Assembly (NCBI GenBank): GCA_023853785.1
Contig: JAJIRX010000751.1
Span: forward strand, 62,001-126,000
Direction: 5' to 3'
Length of the DNA stretch: 64,000 bases
Origin: Psilocybe azurescens
Lineage: Eukaryota > Basidiomycota > Agaricomycetes > Agaricales > Agrocybaceae
Positions 1 to 13,780 of this stretch are shown here, one piece after another. The notes beneath the pieces are model-generated. The model was not told the origin of the DNA. It was given only the letters and a program-made list of their open reading frames with translations, and searched no databases. Within the stretch, counting starts at the first letter, position 1. The number at the start of each line of letters is the position of its first letter. Both the position numbers and the translations under genes were made by a program.

Positions 1-249
1 TTACATATAAATGGCTGGTATCCGTGTCGAGTGCTGCACTGAGCTTACTCTCCTTCCCGCCCCCACTCGCCTCCTCTATCAAATCCATCTTTCTATCTCT
101 ACTCATGCCCTTACCCTACCCGCACTCCAGCTCATCGCTGTGGGTACCCACAGGTCCAGGACACACCCTATCGAACCCACCCCGTGCAACTCAGCCCATG
201 GACACCCCCTCACAGCGCCCCCATAGCCACAGGCGGATGGCCGTAGGGC

Positions 250-1690
250 GGATACGCTCCCGCCGGCCCCCTGTGTGGGGTCCTCCACAAACGTCCTCCC
301 CACATCTCGCGAGCTCGTAGGGTCCTCCGCAAGGGCTTGCCGTGGGAGGAGGAGGGAGAGGCGCCAGTCCGTATCATCCATATGCACAATGGGCCCCGGG
401 AGGCTACACCACCAACGGGGCAGCTGTATTCGCGTTCCTGGGTGCGGGTTCATCCCATCATTATCAATACCAGCACCAATACCAGCAGCCACAACCGCAT
501 ATCCCATACGCAGCGCCTGGGACGCCGTTCGAGTCCTCCGTCGGACAGCCAATCACAGGGGGTGGTATGAGCGATGGTGCAGGCAGTGCTGGCGGCAGCG
601 GTGCTGCTGAAAGGGGTGGTGGGGTATGGGGCGAGAACAGAAGCGCACGCGTCACCGTGAAAAGGAAAAAGAAAAAGAAAAGAAGAAGAAGAAACGAAAG
701 AATGGGGAGGATTGGGACGACAGGGACATGCTCGAGTGGAACCTGGACCACAGTTCGTCGTCGGCGATGAAAAGGTTAAATTCGCAGGTTCTCCAGCAGG
801 TCAGAAGAAAGCCCTGTTTGCACCACGCGTCTTCGTGGGGCGCGCATAATGCACATAATTCGCCTTGGACACCCCACGTGCAAGGCGACTTATACGATGA
901 GAATACCCTTCCCAAATGACCGAGAGATTGGCGGCTGGACTATAACCCGCGTCAGGGGCTGTTGCCCGTGGTGATGGGTGTGATGGGCGGGTTGGCGAGG
1001 AGAGCATCGAGTGTTAAAGGTGTGCTATGTTTTTCGGCTGTTCTCTTTTCCTTTCTTTCCCTTCTATACCTCTCCTCCTCTCCCATCTCACTCCTTCCCC
1101 ACACATTCCTCGCAAACACAAACAACTTACTCACCCGTCCCCTCCCATACACAGAATACCACGACCTCATCCGGTGCCAAATCCACCTGCTGTTCGACCT
1201 ATCCACCCGCTCCCTTACTCTCTCCCTTTCCCTGTGTGCCCCGCGCTCCGCCTCTTCCTTCTCCCCAGGGAGCTATGGGAGAGAGAGTCCAGTGTGTGGG
1301 AGGACGGGGATGGGGCGGGAGTGTAGCTGGGCAGGGAGTGGGTGGAGGACGTGGTTAGGCGCGGAATTGTGCAGGTGGGTTTTCTGGGGAGCAAGTTCTG
1401 GCTGGAGGGGCTTGTGCGCGATCCGAAAGGCGTGTGGGATATGCGGACTGCTGCTGTGGACTGATTGACGCTGGTTTGGGCTGTGTTGTGCAGGGTCACG
1501 GCTCTCGTGAGGGACGCGAGCTATAGCTCTTCCTCTTCCTCTTCGACGGAACACTACACCTACACCCCGTCTCATACGGAGCGCACACTATGCACATACG
1601 CACAGGCACGCCGTCGCCGTATCACTCCTCAAGTTCCACCTGTTGTCCAATGCCAACGCCAACGCGCACCCCAATACCGTGTGTGACTAG
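250..1690 (+). pseudogene. Decayed coding sequence, unrecognised
   Basis: Coding-like peptide runs appear in changing frames. Positions 345-540 give a Tyr/Gln/Pro-rich stretch (HYQYQHQYQQPQPH). Positions 640-700 encode a Lys/Arg/Glu tract. Around 750-840 a frame reads VGDEKVKFAGSPAGQKKALF, then another frame reads NSPWTPHVQGDLYDENTLP near 855-915, then a run ending RRASSVKG near 960-1,020. Around 1,355-1,465 a frame reads GFLGSKFWLEGLVRDPKGVW before a stop. These pieces are in order but need several frame changes, and two long pyrimidine-rich stretches (1,030-1,130 and 1,200-1,265) interrupt them. Some breaks could be introns, but no consistent set of splice sites restores one frame. I do not recognise the protein. 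The gene may begin left of the window. A decayed gene is the simplest reading. Confidence 0.4.
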
Positions 1691-4600
1691 ATCATATATT
1701 CCAATGCGCCGCGACGCGAACTCACACCGTACGTGAACCCTGAGAGAGGCCAGCTACTCTGCACGCGCCAGAATATATACATGAGTATAAGGATGGGTCC
1801 ATCCAGTGGTGACGTGATCTGCCGATGAAGCTGGGCTGGGCTGGCTGCTCTCACTCTTGCTCAGGGTTACGAAATGTAGGTGACGAAGGGGAAATGAATA
1901 GGCAGGGGGCTTGCCAAGGCCCCAGACGAATGAAGAAAGTGAATGTCTCAATATAGTAGTTAATGAATAAGAAAGATAAGATAACGCAACGAGTTTCCAA
2001 GTAGGACCAATTTTCCTCAACACAGATAATTACAAAAACTGAATATAGCTCTCTACAACGCTCTCGAACTTTGATCGCTGACGTTGAAGATACACAATAG
2101 TCAAAGTAAGCCATACCTATCCTACCCTGTTTTTAGAAGTAGCACGTATTTAATGCATTGAAGGCGATTACATTGCATCACTTTCATTCACAATTCCCAA
2201 GCGCCCTGTTTGTAGTAAACCATCTTCTCCAACACAACATCCCGTCAGGTCTCCACAACCTCTCTATAGACCACACAAAGTCGTAGCAACTATATAGATC
2301 AAAGTATTTAAGATTTTTGTTAGGGCACATTCGAATGTTGAACGCTCAGTCATGACGGGAATAGGGGATATCCAACCGTCCCCCGCCGCTCGTGCCGCTG
2401 GCGGAAGTCTGACATCATGTGACTAATCCGGTCCGCTACATAGCTGCCGCACTTCATGCCGCACTTTCCAATTATGTACTTATTGCACACTAATGCAAAC
2501 CCCGCTTGAATGTAATCAGGACATTTAGGCCAATCGATTTGCAATCGATCGTGTCTGTCCCAGCTATCACCAGGATCAAAACTGCGTTACTCCCTCCCGA
2601 CGCATTCAGGATTGACGTATCCTCCCCGAATCCAAATCAACTGCTATGTACAACTGCCTGTAATCATCTGAAGGCTCAGGGAATAATCAATGCACCGAGG
2701 ATGAAAAGAGCCATCGTAGTAGTATACATCATGGTGAGTCCCAGCTATGCTTGTCCATCATCTTTGTTCTTCAAACCCACATCTCATTTGCAAAGGGCCG
2801 AATAGGCGCGATCATGTCTTCGGCGATCCTCCCATCTACGATACAGATTCATTTTCCCGCTTATTTGATATCTTTTGACGTATCGCATCATTAACGCACT
2901 TGTCATAGCTGCCCTGGCATCTCCGGAAGCACTTTTTCTTATTCATACTGACGAACTTGTTAACTTCTACTATAAAGGAGAGGGGGGGATGGTGCACAGC
3001 ACGCTTCTTGATACTCTGTTAGCCAGAAGATATATACTCTTTCTGGTTCTTGATATGGTTGGATATAGATACATGGTTCCTCTCGCCTCTCCAATACAGT
3101 AGGGGAGATCAGGTTATGACATCTGCTACGTTTTTTTCCTTCTACCAGGGTTCTTTAATTTACTCGCTGCCGAAGCAATGGGAACCTCCCTATAGGCCTG
3201 TGCACGCAAAGATGGTACGCAGCCAATATATATAGAGAGCACTGCCCCAGTCTATTTCTCCCTTTTCCTCACTATCTGCATGAAGTTCCGCCGTCTTGTG
3301 TTAATGAGCTCACCCACCATGGTACTTAGGCTGATCCCCGACCGGTTGGGAATTGGGACACGCTTACCTCCTCAGAGGCTTCCTCCGTGTCAGTACTTCC
3401 AACCCATCATGCCCCAGTGTTTTCCCTTCCAGGATATTTGGTGACGCCGTCGTGTTCTTGGAATAGAATTTCCTGGGTATATTTAATTTCTGATTAATTC
3501 AAAAGATGTATCAGAAGCAGTGGTGGGAAGATGGCCCTGACTTTCCGCAGCGTCAGATATAATTGATGATGTACTCACAATACAGTTCTCAGTGTCTGAA
3601 ATCATTGAAATCTTCTGGTCGATGTTTTTTTGCTTTTTCTTGAGATACCTTCATCGGATTTTCGCACTGATTAAATACTTTGCTCATAATGTCTGATGTC
3701 CTTCTCTCCACCACACATGGGCCGGGATTAGGCAGCAGTGAATGGTTTACGCGTTTCACTATATAACGTACGTCTTCCAAATATTCAGTCACATGTCCTT
3801 TTCCGAACATGACATTGGTTAATCAACATCAATAACGACCGTGGGTGTCTAAGCTGAATTGTAAGTGAGAATGTGTCCAGATCTTTGGTTCTATTCTATA
3901 TCTTGACTTATAAAAACACAATTACTATCTGGGTATCCTGACTTGTCTGTAGCATCCAAGAAATCACTTTGTGTACAAATTCTAGCAGTCCCCAGTCACT
4001 TTGCAAGGTATGAGTATACATATATTATCTATAAAGTCCAGAGTTACGTGGTGATTTCTCAACTAAATCAGCGCGTTGGTAAGCAAGCATAAGGGGAAAG
4101 CATGCCGAGATTGGCATTCGAGGACGGCGGATTGGAAACCCGTTATGCGGTCTCGCAGCTAGGGGTGGTTGTGACGTGGAAATGAGTCATAACTATGTAA
4201 GTAACCGTAGATTTCAAGGGAAAAAAGAACAAGCGGCCGGCAGTAGATGGGCGCGATGAATAATAGTGAGTATATGTGGGATGAGTTTTTATGGATGAGT
4301 ATATATGCGCGTGCGCTGTCGGTAATGATCTAAAATGAGATTGGGACAATGTTGGGACTAGAATAAAGATGAGAACGTGGATGACTTACGAGAGAGAGGA
4401 CGAGGATTGGGGGAGGCAGGCCACATGCACAGTCTAAAGGCGATGGTGTTGTGCTGTATCCCCACATTTCTCAACGCCCCCTCAAGCTGCCTCGGATCCC
4501 ACTTCTAGTGTGCAAAGCTTAGATGTGAGGAGGAAACTGACATTTTCTGGCGGTTATTGGTATGAAGCTCGTTATTTTTGAGAGTTGGGCGCGGGGGTCC

Positions 4601-5650
4601 AGACGAGGAGAGGGGACGGGGAAGGACAGTTGAATAGCATACGGGAAATGGAGTGTCAGTTACGTGTTCAACAGAATGATATACGCACACATAGAGAAAA
4701 AAAGAAATGCCAAAGCCGAGCATGACGCCAAATAATCGACTGTAAGGGGGAAGAAAAGGTTATCATGGGATAGTACAGAGTCCAGACTCAGAGAAATTGA
4801 GGAGGAGACAACGACGGTGTGAGTGAATGACACGTCTTAGCTCACGGACCACTGATGTAATCGGAATACCTCTGCGTCTCTTATCCCCACTCGCATCGAC
4901 TCCCATAGATAACACTGGCGTCATCGCGCACAGCCACCATCTCTATCTTACAGCCCATCCGTCCTGCAAGCACAGTACAACCCAGTCCGGCACCCTCCAT
5001 ATTGAGCACAAGGATTATATGACTGCATATTCAGGTCTTGGAGTGCTCGTCGGCTGAAGGAGACGCTGGAAAAGGAGGCAGGAATATCGTTGTACACGAT
5101 CATGTTAAGTTTAATGGGTTCTTTTTTGTTTCGCTTCTCTTCTATGTTCTTGACGTTGTTATGTTGATGCACCCGCTTTCTAATTCCCCCTTCACTCCTC
5201 TTATACGATGCGTTATAATGTGATACGATGGTTGTGGGTTGGGTTCTCCACATTTCCTCAATTGCCTATTCTCCGTCTTGTATTTGTTCTCCATGCTATC
5301 CATCGCATCATTTATCTGGATCTGCTCTTTTACTTTGTTACTTTCTAGAAGATCGTTCCTTTGTTTTTGTTTTTGGATCTGCTGCAGACTGTTGAATGCT
5401 TCTGGTTTTGCAGAGGGAGGGCTCTATCATGACCTTTTACCAATTACCAGTGGGAAAGGGGGAGAAAGAGAGATGGTGTGATCGGTAACAAGTGACCAGC
5501 GCACGGACCGCTTATGTAAGAGAAAAAGGAATATGATTGCCGACCGTGACACCACTCGTGTTAACTATGTAGCAACGACACGTATCGAATTTTAACTGTA
5601 CTTCATTTTGAACATATGGAATCAAGAGCTGCGAAGGAAAGTTCTACTAC
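1691..5650. other. No recognisable gene
   Basis: Only short unrelated open frames occur here and none shows a family motif or consistent splice sites. Around 4,800-4,870 the sequence resembles the Y block at 21,650-21,710 (gtgaatgacacgtc), so part of this stretch is probably an older, strongly diverged copy of the duplicated material seen further right. Confidence 0.5.
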
Positions 5651-5657
5651 TAGAGAT

Positions 5658-6026
5658 CTAAGAGACCGCAACACGCAGCCAGTTAAATCTACAATGAATA
5701 AAGATCATAAGTTACACCCCACCAATAAAGTGCACTGAGAGCTTACCCGGAAGGCGCGGTTGCACATCCAGAGCCGCCACCAACCCCATTGCCGGCCCGG
5801 AGTTGCACGAAGGGGCAACGAAGCAATGGATTTGATTGGGAACACCAGAATATCCAATTGACTTGGTCGGACTACCCAAAACCAAACATTCGTCAAGAGG
5901 TACATTTATGGTCTGTCCCTCTTCACCGGTGCATTCGACTCCAGAGAAGAGGGTGATTGTGGCCGACAATGCCTTAGAGATAGAACCAAGGAGAGCGATG
6001 GTCATGAAGACGGCATTGAATCGCAT
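5658..6026 (-). pseudogene. SSP family member with a frameshift (SSP-a)
   Basis: The start at 6,026 opens a signal peptide (MRFNAVFMTIALLGSISKAL) followed by the family pattern: ATIT, ECTG, DEC, KSIGYSGVPNQI. A GT-AG intron of 58 bp lies at 5,689-5,746 in the family position, and the last exon (5,658-5,688) reads FNWLRVAVS in the family phase. Exon 1 is 280 bp; intact members have 293-302 bp, always with two bases left over, and here only one is left. The GSGCATAP block near the exon end is therefore out of frame with the start, and the break lies around 5,760-5,800, after the third cysteine. Read literally, the protein would have an unrelated C terminus. It is also the most diverged member. 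It could be a pseudogene or could carry a sequencing error. Confidence 0.7.
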
Positions 6027-6059
6027 TGTAATGAGATTTCGGAACTTCTAGATGACAAA

Positions 6060-9000
6060 AACGGAATTATTTGGAGGACGTATCACATTCTTGTAAAGTA
6101 GGACCTAGATGCAAGATGCTAACCTGATGGTATACTGGATTAAGAGCTGATTCAGAAGGCTGGAGATGTACAAGTACTTATACGCTTTGAAATACCTTGC
6201 CGACAAATTCTAAAACTCAACCCTTCGCACTCCACTTCGCTGTTAGTCATTGGTCAGATTTCATCCGCGGTGGAGCTCATCCTCCTATAGATATTGTGAT
6301 AGTTACCGTTGCTCCCCTAGCTTTGTTAAGCATCTCAACCCAATGCAGGCCATTTTGGATGAAAATTACAGTCAGACCATTTTTTCTAAACTAGATGTGC
6401 TGACGTCACAAAGATTATCGTGGTGCATAACTGAGAAAATATAAGGGTGTGTCGGTCAAGGAGTTTCCACACGGGACTAATGAACACATGAAATGCGAGG
6501 TAAACCAAACACCTTTGCTAGGAATTCTAATTACTCTCAATCACCACAGATGGCTATAATTAGCCAACTATATCATTTCTTGTTTAGCGTTGAGCGGCAC
6601 CGCCGATATCAGAAGGATCAGATGGAAATGCACGATTAGACTGGGAGGTCAACGTTTAAACCTATCCAAATGTAGTTGATGTTTAAGCCAAAATAGGCCT
6701 CAGCCTCTCACTCATTCTCGGAATAGATACCCAATGACTGTATACCTCCTAACTCGGTATATGATCCGAACGAGAACAGCGGGCCGAGGCTACTGCAAAA
6801 AGAGTTTCCTGAAGACTACTATATCCGATACATGGAACAGAGCAGAGTAACACGCCCAGCTGACAAATCGCTCTATGTGCATCAAAGGCAACGAGTATAC
6901 GTATACTCGTAAGTGTTGTTATCTAACATAGTCGCCGCATAGGTTATTGTACAGAGTCCAGAGTTGACATTGCCAGCAGTAAGCGCCCACGGAGTCACAG
7001 GAATTAGAAGACGTACATGATATCATGCCGTCCAGGAAGAACAGGGTGTGAAATTCGGCAAGGTGGCGTGCCTGGACCCTGAAATACATGGATAGGTTCT
7101 CATGTACATAGCATGGTCGAAATAAGGAAGACATGTTCGTGAGGTAATGTCGCATAGTGCCGTATTCGGTCAATTCGAAGGTTCTCAGCGGATAGAGGCC
7201 CGACCAACCTAAACGTGATTACGCATCGGATGACAAGGACATTACGATGCTGCGCTTTTAGGCGAATATCCCCCTCGTCATGTGTGCCCCATGAGCGCGA
7301 TGTATATCAACATCCTTGCCCATTTAATCAACATCTGTAGTAATGACGGCTACAGGATTGTACCCCTTCCGTCGGCACCTCCAATGGAACTGAATCTTCG
7401 GTGCAAGGTTTGTAAGCTCTCCCCACCAATTCATCCGCTCTGTCAACCAGTAGATATACCACAGAGGCGTATGTGTCGAGGTGTCTGTATAAAGTGTCAT
7501 TCGATTTGTTAAAATTATAATGTGTAACGGTGTGTTCTCTGTTAAGTGTAGAATTCTCAGACCAAGAATAGAATAGGGCGCGTACCGTAGGACGTCTTCA
7601 CTTCAACTTTTATGGCGTCCTTAATACTTATATCAATCAATTCCCGCAGACTTCCCAAGATAGTGCCCATCCTTTTCAGTAATCTCTACTTCTTCAATTT
7701 GAGATTCAATACATGTCGCTATCCAATACTGCACTACAACCCTACTCTAGTTGGTATTAAATATTGCAGGCTGTCTTGAACCTATCTTTTCAGGTAAGCG
7801 ATACATGTACTTATGAGTGAGGGACGACTCTAGAGTATCTCCGTCTAGAAATAATTGGTTCTGAAACTGTGGAGGTCTCAGATTGGTTTGAAGGGGTGAA
7901 GTTAGTTCTGGGGTGTTGAAGAAAAGTAAGTGAACAAGGATGTATAAAAGTTCACATGTGTGTATGGTGTCGTACATTCCGCTACATTCAGATTTAGTCA
8001 TGCTCTGCAATAGCATACGAGTAGGCAACTAAGAATAATGAAAGGAGCTCCACCAGGACGCCGGTTTGATAATAATTTCGGCGAGAACTTCGCAGTTGAG
8101 AAGGGATAACAATCCAAAGGGATGATTATCATCTCGTCATGCACTTCTTTGATTGAGAATCTAAGCTCCTAAGAAATCCGGCTCCCGGCCACCGAGCTAC
8201 CAGCCGAATCAGAATACATGTACATACATTCCAATTATTAAGAAAATTAACCCTTTTTTGCCGATGGATTAACTTCCGGGTTGCAACATTCATAATTACC
8301 TTTCTGGGCTTTAGTGTCCGACGCCCGCTGCCGTGTGGCCGTGTAGCCGTTGGACCTGTTGTTTTGTTAGTTAGCTAACATCTGTAAACGTCACCCCTTC
8401 GTATAATCACAATGATAACAAACCTCGATATTGGTAAAAGTCAACAAAGGAATGTATTTAATAAGTCTGCACTTTCAATTAGTGATACAACAAAGTAGTA
8501 GGCACACAATCAACTTTATTGGTTTCTATTCACTTCGTAGATAAAAGTTTTGGTTCGCAGTAGTATATTAAATATGAGACCTCAATATGAACTCCTCTCG
8601 GTCATTTGTCTCGAAAACAACTGAGGTGAGCATTATTCTTATTAATTACTTGTTTCGTCTCATTCGTCGTATCTACTTATTTATTACCTAGCGTTTATAT
8701 TCTGAAATTCAAATACAATAATCAGTAACTCACTATTCACTTACCACAGCTGAATTGAAGAGAGATATTCAATATAAAAATAACCGACAGTAGTATATGG
8801 TACAAAAATCAAACGTAAAGATTGCAATCCCGGACGTTCGCGTGCACAAGGCTGCCATGCATAATTTATAACGCAGCCTTCAAATTGCAATGCGTCAGGA
8901 AGCTCTGCTTAAAAACTTATGTCAAGATGTCGTATTTGAGTCCCGTACCTTGCAAATGAAGCATTCAAGGGGTTTTTTGAATGTTTATTGGCAACCTGGA

Positions 9001-10000
9001 GTTGGACCGGGAAAGGGAGGTTTTCAAATAGATTAATACGTTGCTGATACCTGCCTCACCGTTGAACCCGCAAGGTGGTACCAATCTTGTAATGAAAATA
9101 GTTGACAATGATCTGCAGTGGGGATGGAACCTAATACAAATTCCTCGGCATGAGCAGAAACAAATGTAACCCATAATTCATAATCTGTGATACCTAATAA
9201 ACCATTTCTTTGTGCAAGAAAAACCCACATTTTTCTGGGTCGATGGATTGCAATCTATTCCCTTTCCTGCTCCATTTTGTGATGATTTTTTCTGAGATAT
9301 GGATATTAAGCTCCTAGGAGCTATGACGTACTACTGTACTGCATAGGACTGGATAGGTTCAAAAATATGCGGCAAGAAGCAAGATCAGGAAACAGGAGCT
9401 CTAATAAAAGCTAGCTGGGGGCAAGCAATGAGGCAGAATCTATTTCTTACGAGAACACAAGCTGAAATTTTTCAAACTTATTTTTAGCACACCTGCACTA
9501 TCCCATAATCTATGATAACTCATAGTCTTGACCGTACACCGACAAGTATGGGTTATAGCAGGTGCGACTCCATTAGGTTCCTAATGTTTATCTTTATACA
9601 GGGCTGACACAATTCTTATATTTATTGGGATTGGGTCCACTTCAAGCAGATATAGCTTGTGCAGGGCCTTCCGACTCTATCAATTTCCTCCAGAACAACT
9701 GACAATTGGTTGAAATAATCAATAAAATTAGAACTACCAAAGCAGTTATACAGCATCCAAGAGGAAGGCCGGCTCCACGGCAAATGTAAGTTCTGTCGAA
9801 CGATGACCCTAGACAGTGCTCTGATTGGGTGAATTATTACACAAAGATGATCCCCATATCATACCGTGCGCAGTTACAGAGCGGCAGTTCTGTGTAATAG
9901 ACTCTGGAGTCCAGATCCGATAGACGACACATAAGTACCTGGCTGCATGGAGCCTTTTCATTCAGCTCCTCTTCTTACATTCAGTCAGGTTAGCAGCTAG
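6060..10000. other. No recognisable gene; faint X-block relic
   Basis: AT-rich sequence with only short open frames. Around 9,045-9,140 the wording (tgcctcaccgttgaaccc ... ctgcagtggggatggaac) resembles, in reverse orientation, the X block at 53,930-54,040. An old copy of the duplicated spacer seems to lie beside the SSP gene at 10.1 kb. Nothing else can be supported. Confidence 0.4.
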
Positions 10001-10096
10001 TCTCTATTTTTGGGCCTCTTGCTCATGTCCCTGTCGTATAAACTTCAACTCACTCCATATTTTATGGTCATCTGAAAGTTACGCAATCTCATCACC

Positions 10097-10488
10097 ATGC
10101 AATTCAACGTTCTCGTCATCGCCAGCGCTCTCCTCGCTTCCGCCTCTGCTGCAGTGTCGACGACAATCACCGGGTTCGCTGGGGCTGACTGCACTGGCAC
10201 CCAGGGCCAGAGCATTGATATCCCATCGAACCAATGTTTCCTTCTGGGAAATAGCTCGACCAAGTCTGTCAGATACTCGGGTGTCCCCAATCAAATTGTG
10301 TTCTTTATCCCTAACGCTAGCGGTAGCCACAGTTTTTGCACCGGTGGCGCCAGCTTGGTGCTTGGTCCAGGCTCGGGATGTGCGACGGCCCCTGCTGGGT
10401 AGGTTCTCTCCGTGAACTTTGTCGGTGTGGTGGTACTAATAATATTCGTATTCATAGAGCTAACTGGGACAGCATTGCGGTTTTTTAA
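10097..10488 (+). CDS. Small secreted protein, SSP family (SSP-b)
   Basis: Two exons (10,097-10,398 and 10,458-10,488) around a 59-bp GT-AG intron encode 110 residues. Residues 1-19 form a signal peptide (MQFNVLVIASALLASASAA). The mature part carries the family signature: GFAGADCTG, a second Cys in NQCF, KSVRYSGVPNQI, then FC and GCATAP, giving four conserved cysteines that could form two disulfides. The short last exon reads ANWDSIAVF. An AATAAA signal lies at 10,536-10,541. It has a small insertion (FIPNASGSHS) where the others have FISGGGHDS. The start is the first ATG after the conserved leader, as in all members. The family is not one I can name. The G-F-x-G plus SVRYSG/NWxSxxVF spacing resembles beta/gamma-crystallin Greek-key motifs, which is an inference. 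Probable extracellular protein. Confidence 0.85.
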
Positions 10489-10559
10489 TTTTCTAGTCGC
10501 GGTAACCAGCTCTTGGTTCCATCAGTCCAAAGCTGAATAAACACTGTTTCGAGTTATAT

Positions 10560-11790
10560 CGAGCATATCAAACCCGTCTACTCTTGTCAAATTTTCAGGT
10601 ATATTGGCATATTGTCATAGCATGCTAGTATTCGGTATGCTTGTTATGCAATATCTACATTGGGTAGAGTCATATTTGACATTACCACACTGGGTAAGCT
10701 CATTATCGGTATTAATTATTTAAGTAGGGACGCTGTTTAATACGACCTTTTCGAATAAATATAGACAGAGACTCAGCAGCGGCAAGGAGAGATTAATTTA
10801 TGAGTATCTGACTTCCAAATAACATGACATGGTATTCCAGTGCAGAAATTCGGCTACTTTCGTAAGTAGCTAGCTATTTGTAAAGTGTGGGATTGATTAA
10901 GCACACCGGTCAATTTTGATACTTAGTATATTCGTCCAATACCTCCCCAGAGAGTGAAATGACGTACATATGCGTCACTAATAGATGATCTCAGATAATG
11001 AACGACGGATACTAATATTGAGCTCTAATAAACGCCAGCTGTGAGTAGTAAGTGATTCGAAATAACAGAATTTAAATTTGTATCGACTAACCTGATCAAT
11101 TACATGCGAATAATGCGATCATTGTAACAGAGGGGAATAGATAAAATCACGGAGATCATGTGCTGAGGCCCTAATTTCTGAATCGGACCTCAGTGCGGTC
11201 CCATTCCACTGGATTTCGATCTGACTATAACACAACACTTATATCCGTATGAACATCATCGTGTACCAACACAAGAACACCAAGTCGATTGGTAGCAATG
11301 TTACAGTATCTCCCACCTCTGACAAATTCGACGAGCATCGGAATGTGACGCACCCAAGGGTAGAAGCAAATTTTCTGCAAGATTTTGGCCATATGTGATG
11401 AAAGGTAAATAGAATGGCATAATAATTTGCAGCTACTGAAGCACCTGTCGTAATTTCACGGTCTAATTTGGGCACTGTAACTGAAACCTGATTTACTGAA
11501 GTCATCGATATTCGTAATGCAGTCGTCAATTGGCGACAGGTAACAGGCTTCACCTGATGGCGGTGGCGGAGACGACGGCTCTGCAGTCAGATTGTCTCGC
11601 TAGAAGGACAATTCTGTCATCTAATCACCTCCACCGTCATTGAATTGTGAGACATAATGTTCTTATTGTGATTTTTATAACTGCTGCCATAAGTATTGAG
11701 TTGCCAATAGTTAATGGCGAGATATCTGAAAAACCAGTTTATTTCAATTTGGACTGATGGAACCAAGAGGCGTCTCTGAAGCAACTACGA
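10560..11790. other. Intergenic, nothing recognised
   Basis: AT-rich spacer between two SSP genes pointing towards each other (10.1 kb plus, 12.2 kb minus). One open frame of 104 codons at 11,239-11,553 on the minus strand has no motif, no paralogue in the window and no supporting signals. Confidence 0.4.
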
Positions 11791-11798
11791 CTAAATAT

Positions 11799-12184
11799 TT
11801 AGAAGACTGCAACGCTCTCCCAGTTAACTCTGCAAATGTTAAATACCATCAGTGTCATACCATTAAAAGCATCACTCAGAAAGCTTACCCAGTAGGCGCG
11901 GTAGCACATCCAGAGCCACCACCACGAACCAAGCTCGCGCCATTGGTGCAAGAGTCATGGCCACCGCCAGAGATGAAGAACTGAATCTGACTGGGGACAC
12001 CAGAATACCTGACTGACTTGGCCGAGTTACTTGCCAAAGTCAAACATTCGCCGGAAGGTACGTTAGTGGCCGGTCCCTGAGCACCTGTGCAGTCTGCACC
12101 GGCGAAGAAGGTGATGGTGGCCGACATTGCCACAGATGCGGAGGCAAGGAGAGCAGTGGTGAGGAAGACGATGTTGAATTGCAT
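11799..12184 (-). CDS. Small secreted protein, SSP family (SSP-c)
   Basis: Exon 1 is 12,184-11,889 and exon 2 is 11,829-11,799, separated by a 59-bp GT-AG intron (donor GTAAGC), giving 108 residues. The signal peptide (MQFNIVFLTTALLASASVA) precedes ATITFFAGADCTG, GECLTL, KSVRYSGVPSQIQFF, DSCTNGASL, GSGCATAPTG and the last-exon peptide VNWESVAVF. All four family cysteines are present. A TATA-like tatttatac lies at 12,338-12,346, about 155 bp upstream of the start, and the upstream leader contains the acctgat/gctaac motif that in other copies marks a 5'-UTR intron. It faces SSP-b. Function is unknown; secretion is well supported. Confidence 0.85.
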
Positions 12185-12399
12185 TGTGATGAGATCTGAT
12201 AGCTTCTAAGCGATGAAAAATCGAGTGAGTTAAAGGTTATACGAAAGGACAATGAACAGAAGGTTTGTAAATAATGATGCTAACCTGATAGAATGTAGAA
12301 TGAGGAGCTGAGTGAAAGGACTGAAGGTGGACAGGTATTTATACGTCTTCCATCTGACCTTGCCTCCAGAGTATAATACCCAAACCTATCACTTCTCAA

Positions 12400-13780
12400 C
12401 TACATACGGCACCATCTACAGTTTTCGATTGGGAAAGCTTCCGTTCGCCGTGGAGTCTGCCTTAATTTTGGATATCGTCTATGAACGCCGCTTCTTCCCT
12501 AGCTGTGTCAGTTATCTCAACCGTCTATAGGTTATTCTGGATATGGAGTTAGAACGTTCTGTTTGAATTACGTTTACTAGTAAGAACCCCGATAATGAAT
12601 ATAGGACACCTGTTATGCTGGCATCATGTTAAACATCAGGAATTATGTTGACTAGATTCACTTGTTATATTTGGAAAATATGTCGCCGGTGTCGGAAATG
12701 TGTCCGTGAATCGGAGGTATAATTATCTTTTTCCGGGTTCCAGCCGGAGGTCAAATTGACTTTCACTGTGTGCTATGGTACTTACTCGAGTAGACAAAAG
12801 GAGTGTGTCCGTCATGCTGTTTCTAAAAATCTGACTAATGAACGGTTGAAATAGATGTAAACCAGTCTCTTTCTCTATTCCGAGGACTTAGTTTTACGGT
12901 CAAACATCAGGATTACTGTCAATGGTTAATTATAACATAAGATTACTACCATTTTTTGAGTTTAACGGTGAAGCTTATATCGAAAGAATATGATGGAAAA
13001 GAACCTGTACATGCGCAATAGGACCGGTAAGAAGACCCGGTTCAGAACAAGGCTTGGGCTTCTAAGCCGATTTACGGATATGCATCGCTTAGAGGCTTGC
13101 CGTGCGCTCCACCATTGCAGTACTTGAACTCTTCTTAGAAATAAAAACTCCAACTTCCGGAAAAGATGATGACTCGCGTATCGCCTCAGGCTCTGTGCCA
13201 TACAGGACATTGCGTACGAAGAGCACCAGGGCTGCGCTCAACTCCATCAGTCAGCTATATCTATTTTTAGAACATGCATGCGCGCCAAGATTAGGCGCGT
13301 CAGCGTCGGGTTCCGCTCCGGATTACCACACTATCACATCGGGATCTGAGATATTCAAGAGTCCTTTGTAGAGGCATAATTCTTCAAGTACAGCTTAAAT
13401 TCGAACTTTAAAGAAAATATTTTATATGCAGAGGTGACCTGAATTGACTTTATTAGCACAAATACGTGACTACATACAGTTGCCTTGAATTGAGTGGGTG
13501 CAGAATTCACAGCAGCTTTTCAGGTTGTCACAGATTGTAATCTTGAGGACAAATCAGGCTCTTTCACATATAAAATAATTTTCACAGTTCAAAGTCAATT
13601 TATAACTGAAATATTTTACAACCCTTGTTATACCTCTACAAAGGGTATCTGAATATTGGATGTCCCGACGTGCCAGGAAACAGTTAATATTCTTACGTGT
13701 CAGACAAATAGTAAGGTCTATTCTTTTTAGTTAATACGCCCTGACTCGTTTTCTACTCGTATTATTGCGTTGATGAAGTT
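12400..13780. other. Intergenic, nothing firmly recognised
   Basis: No gene-like frame. The words around 12,960-13,000 (tttaacggtgaagc) recall the X block, so this may be another eroded copy of the spacer that accompanies SSP genes. Confidence 0.3.
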
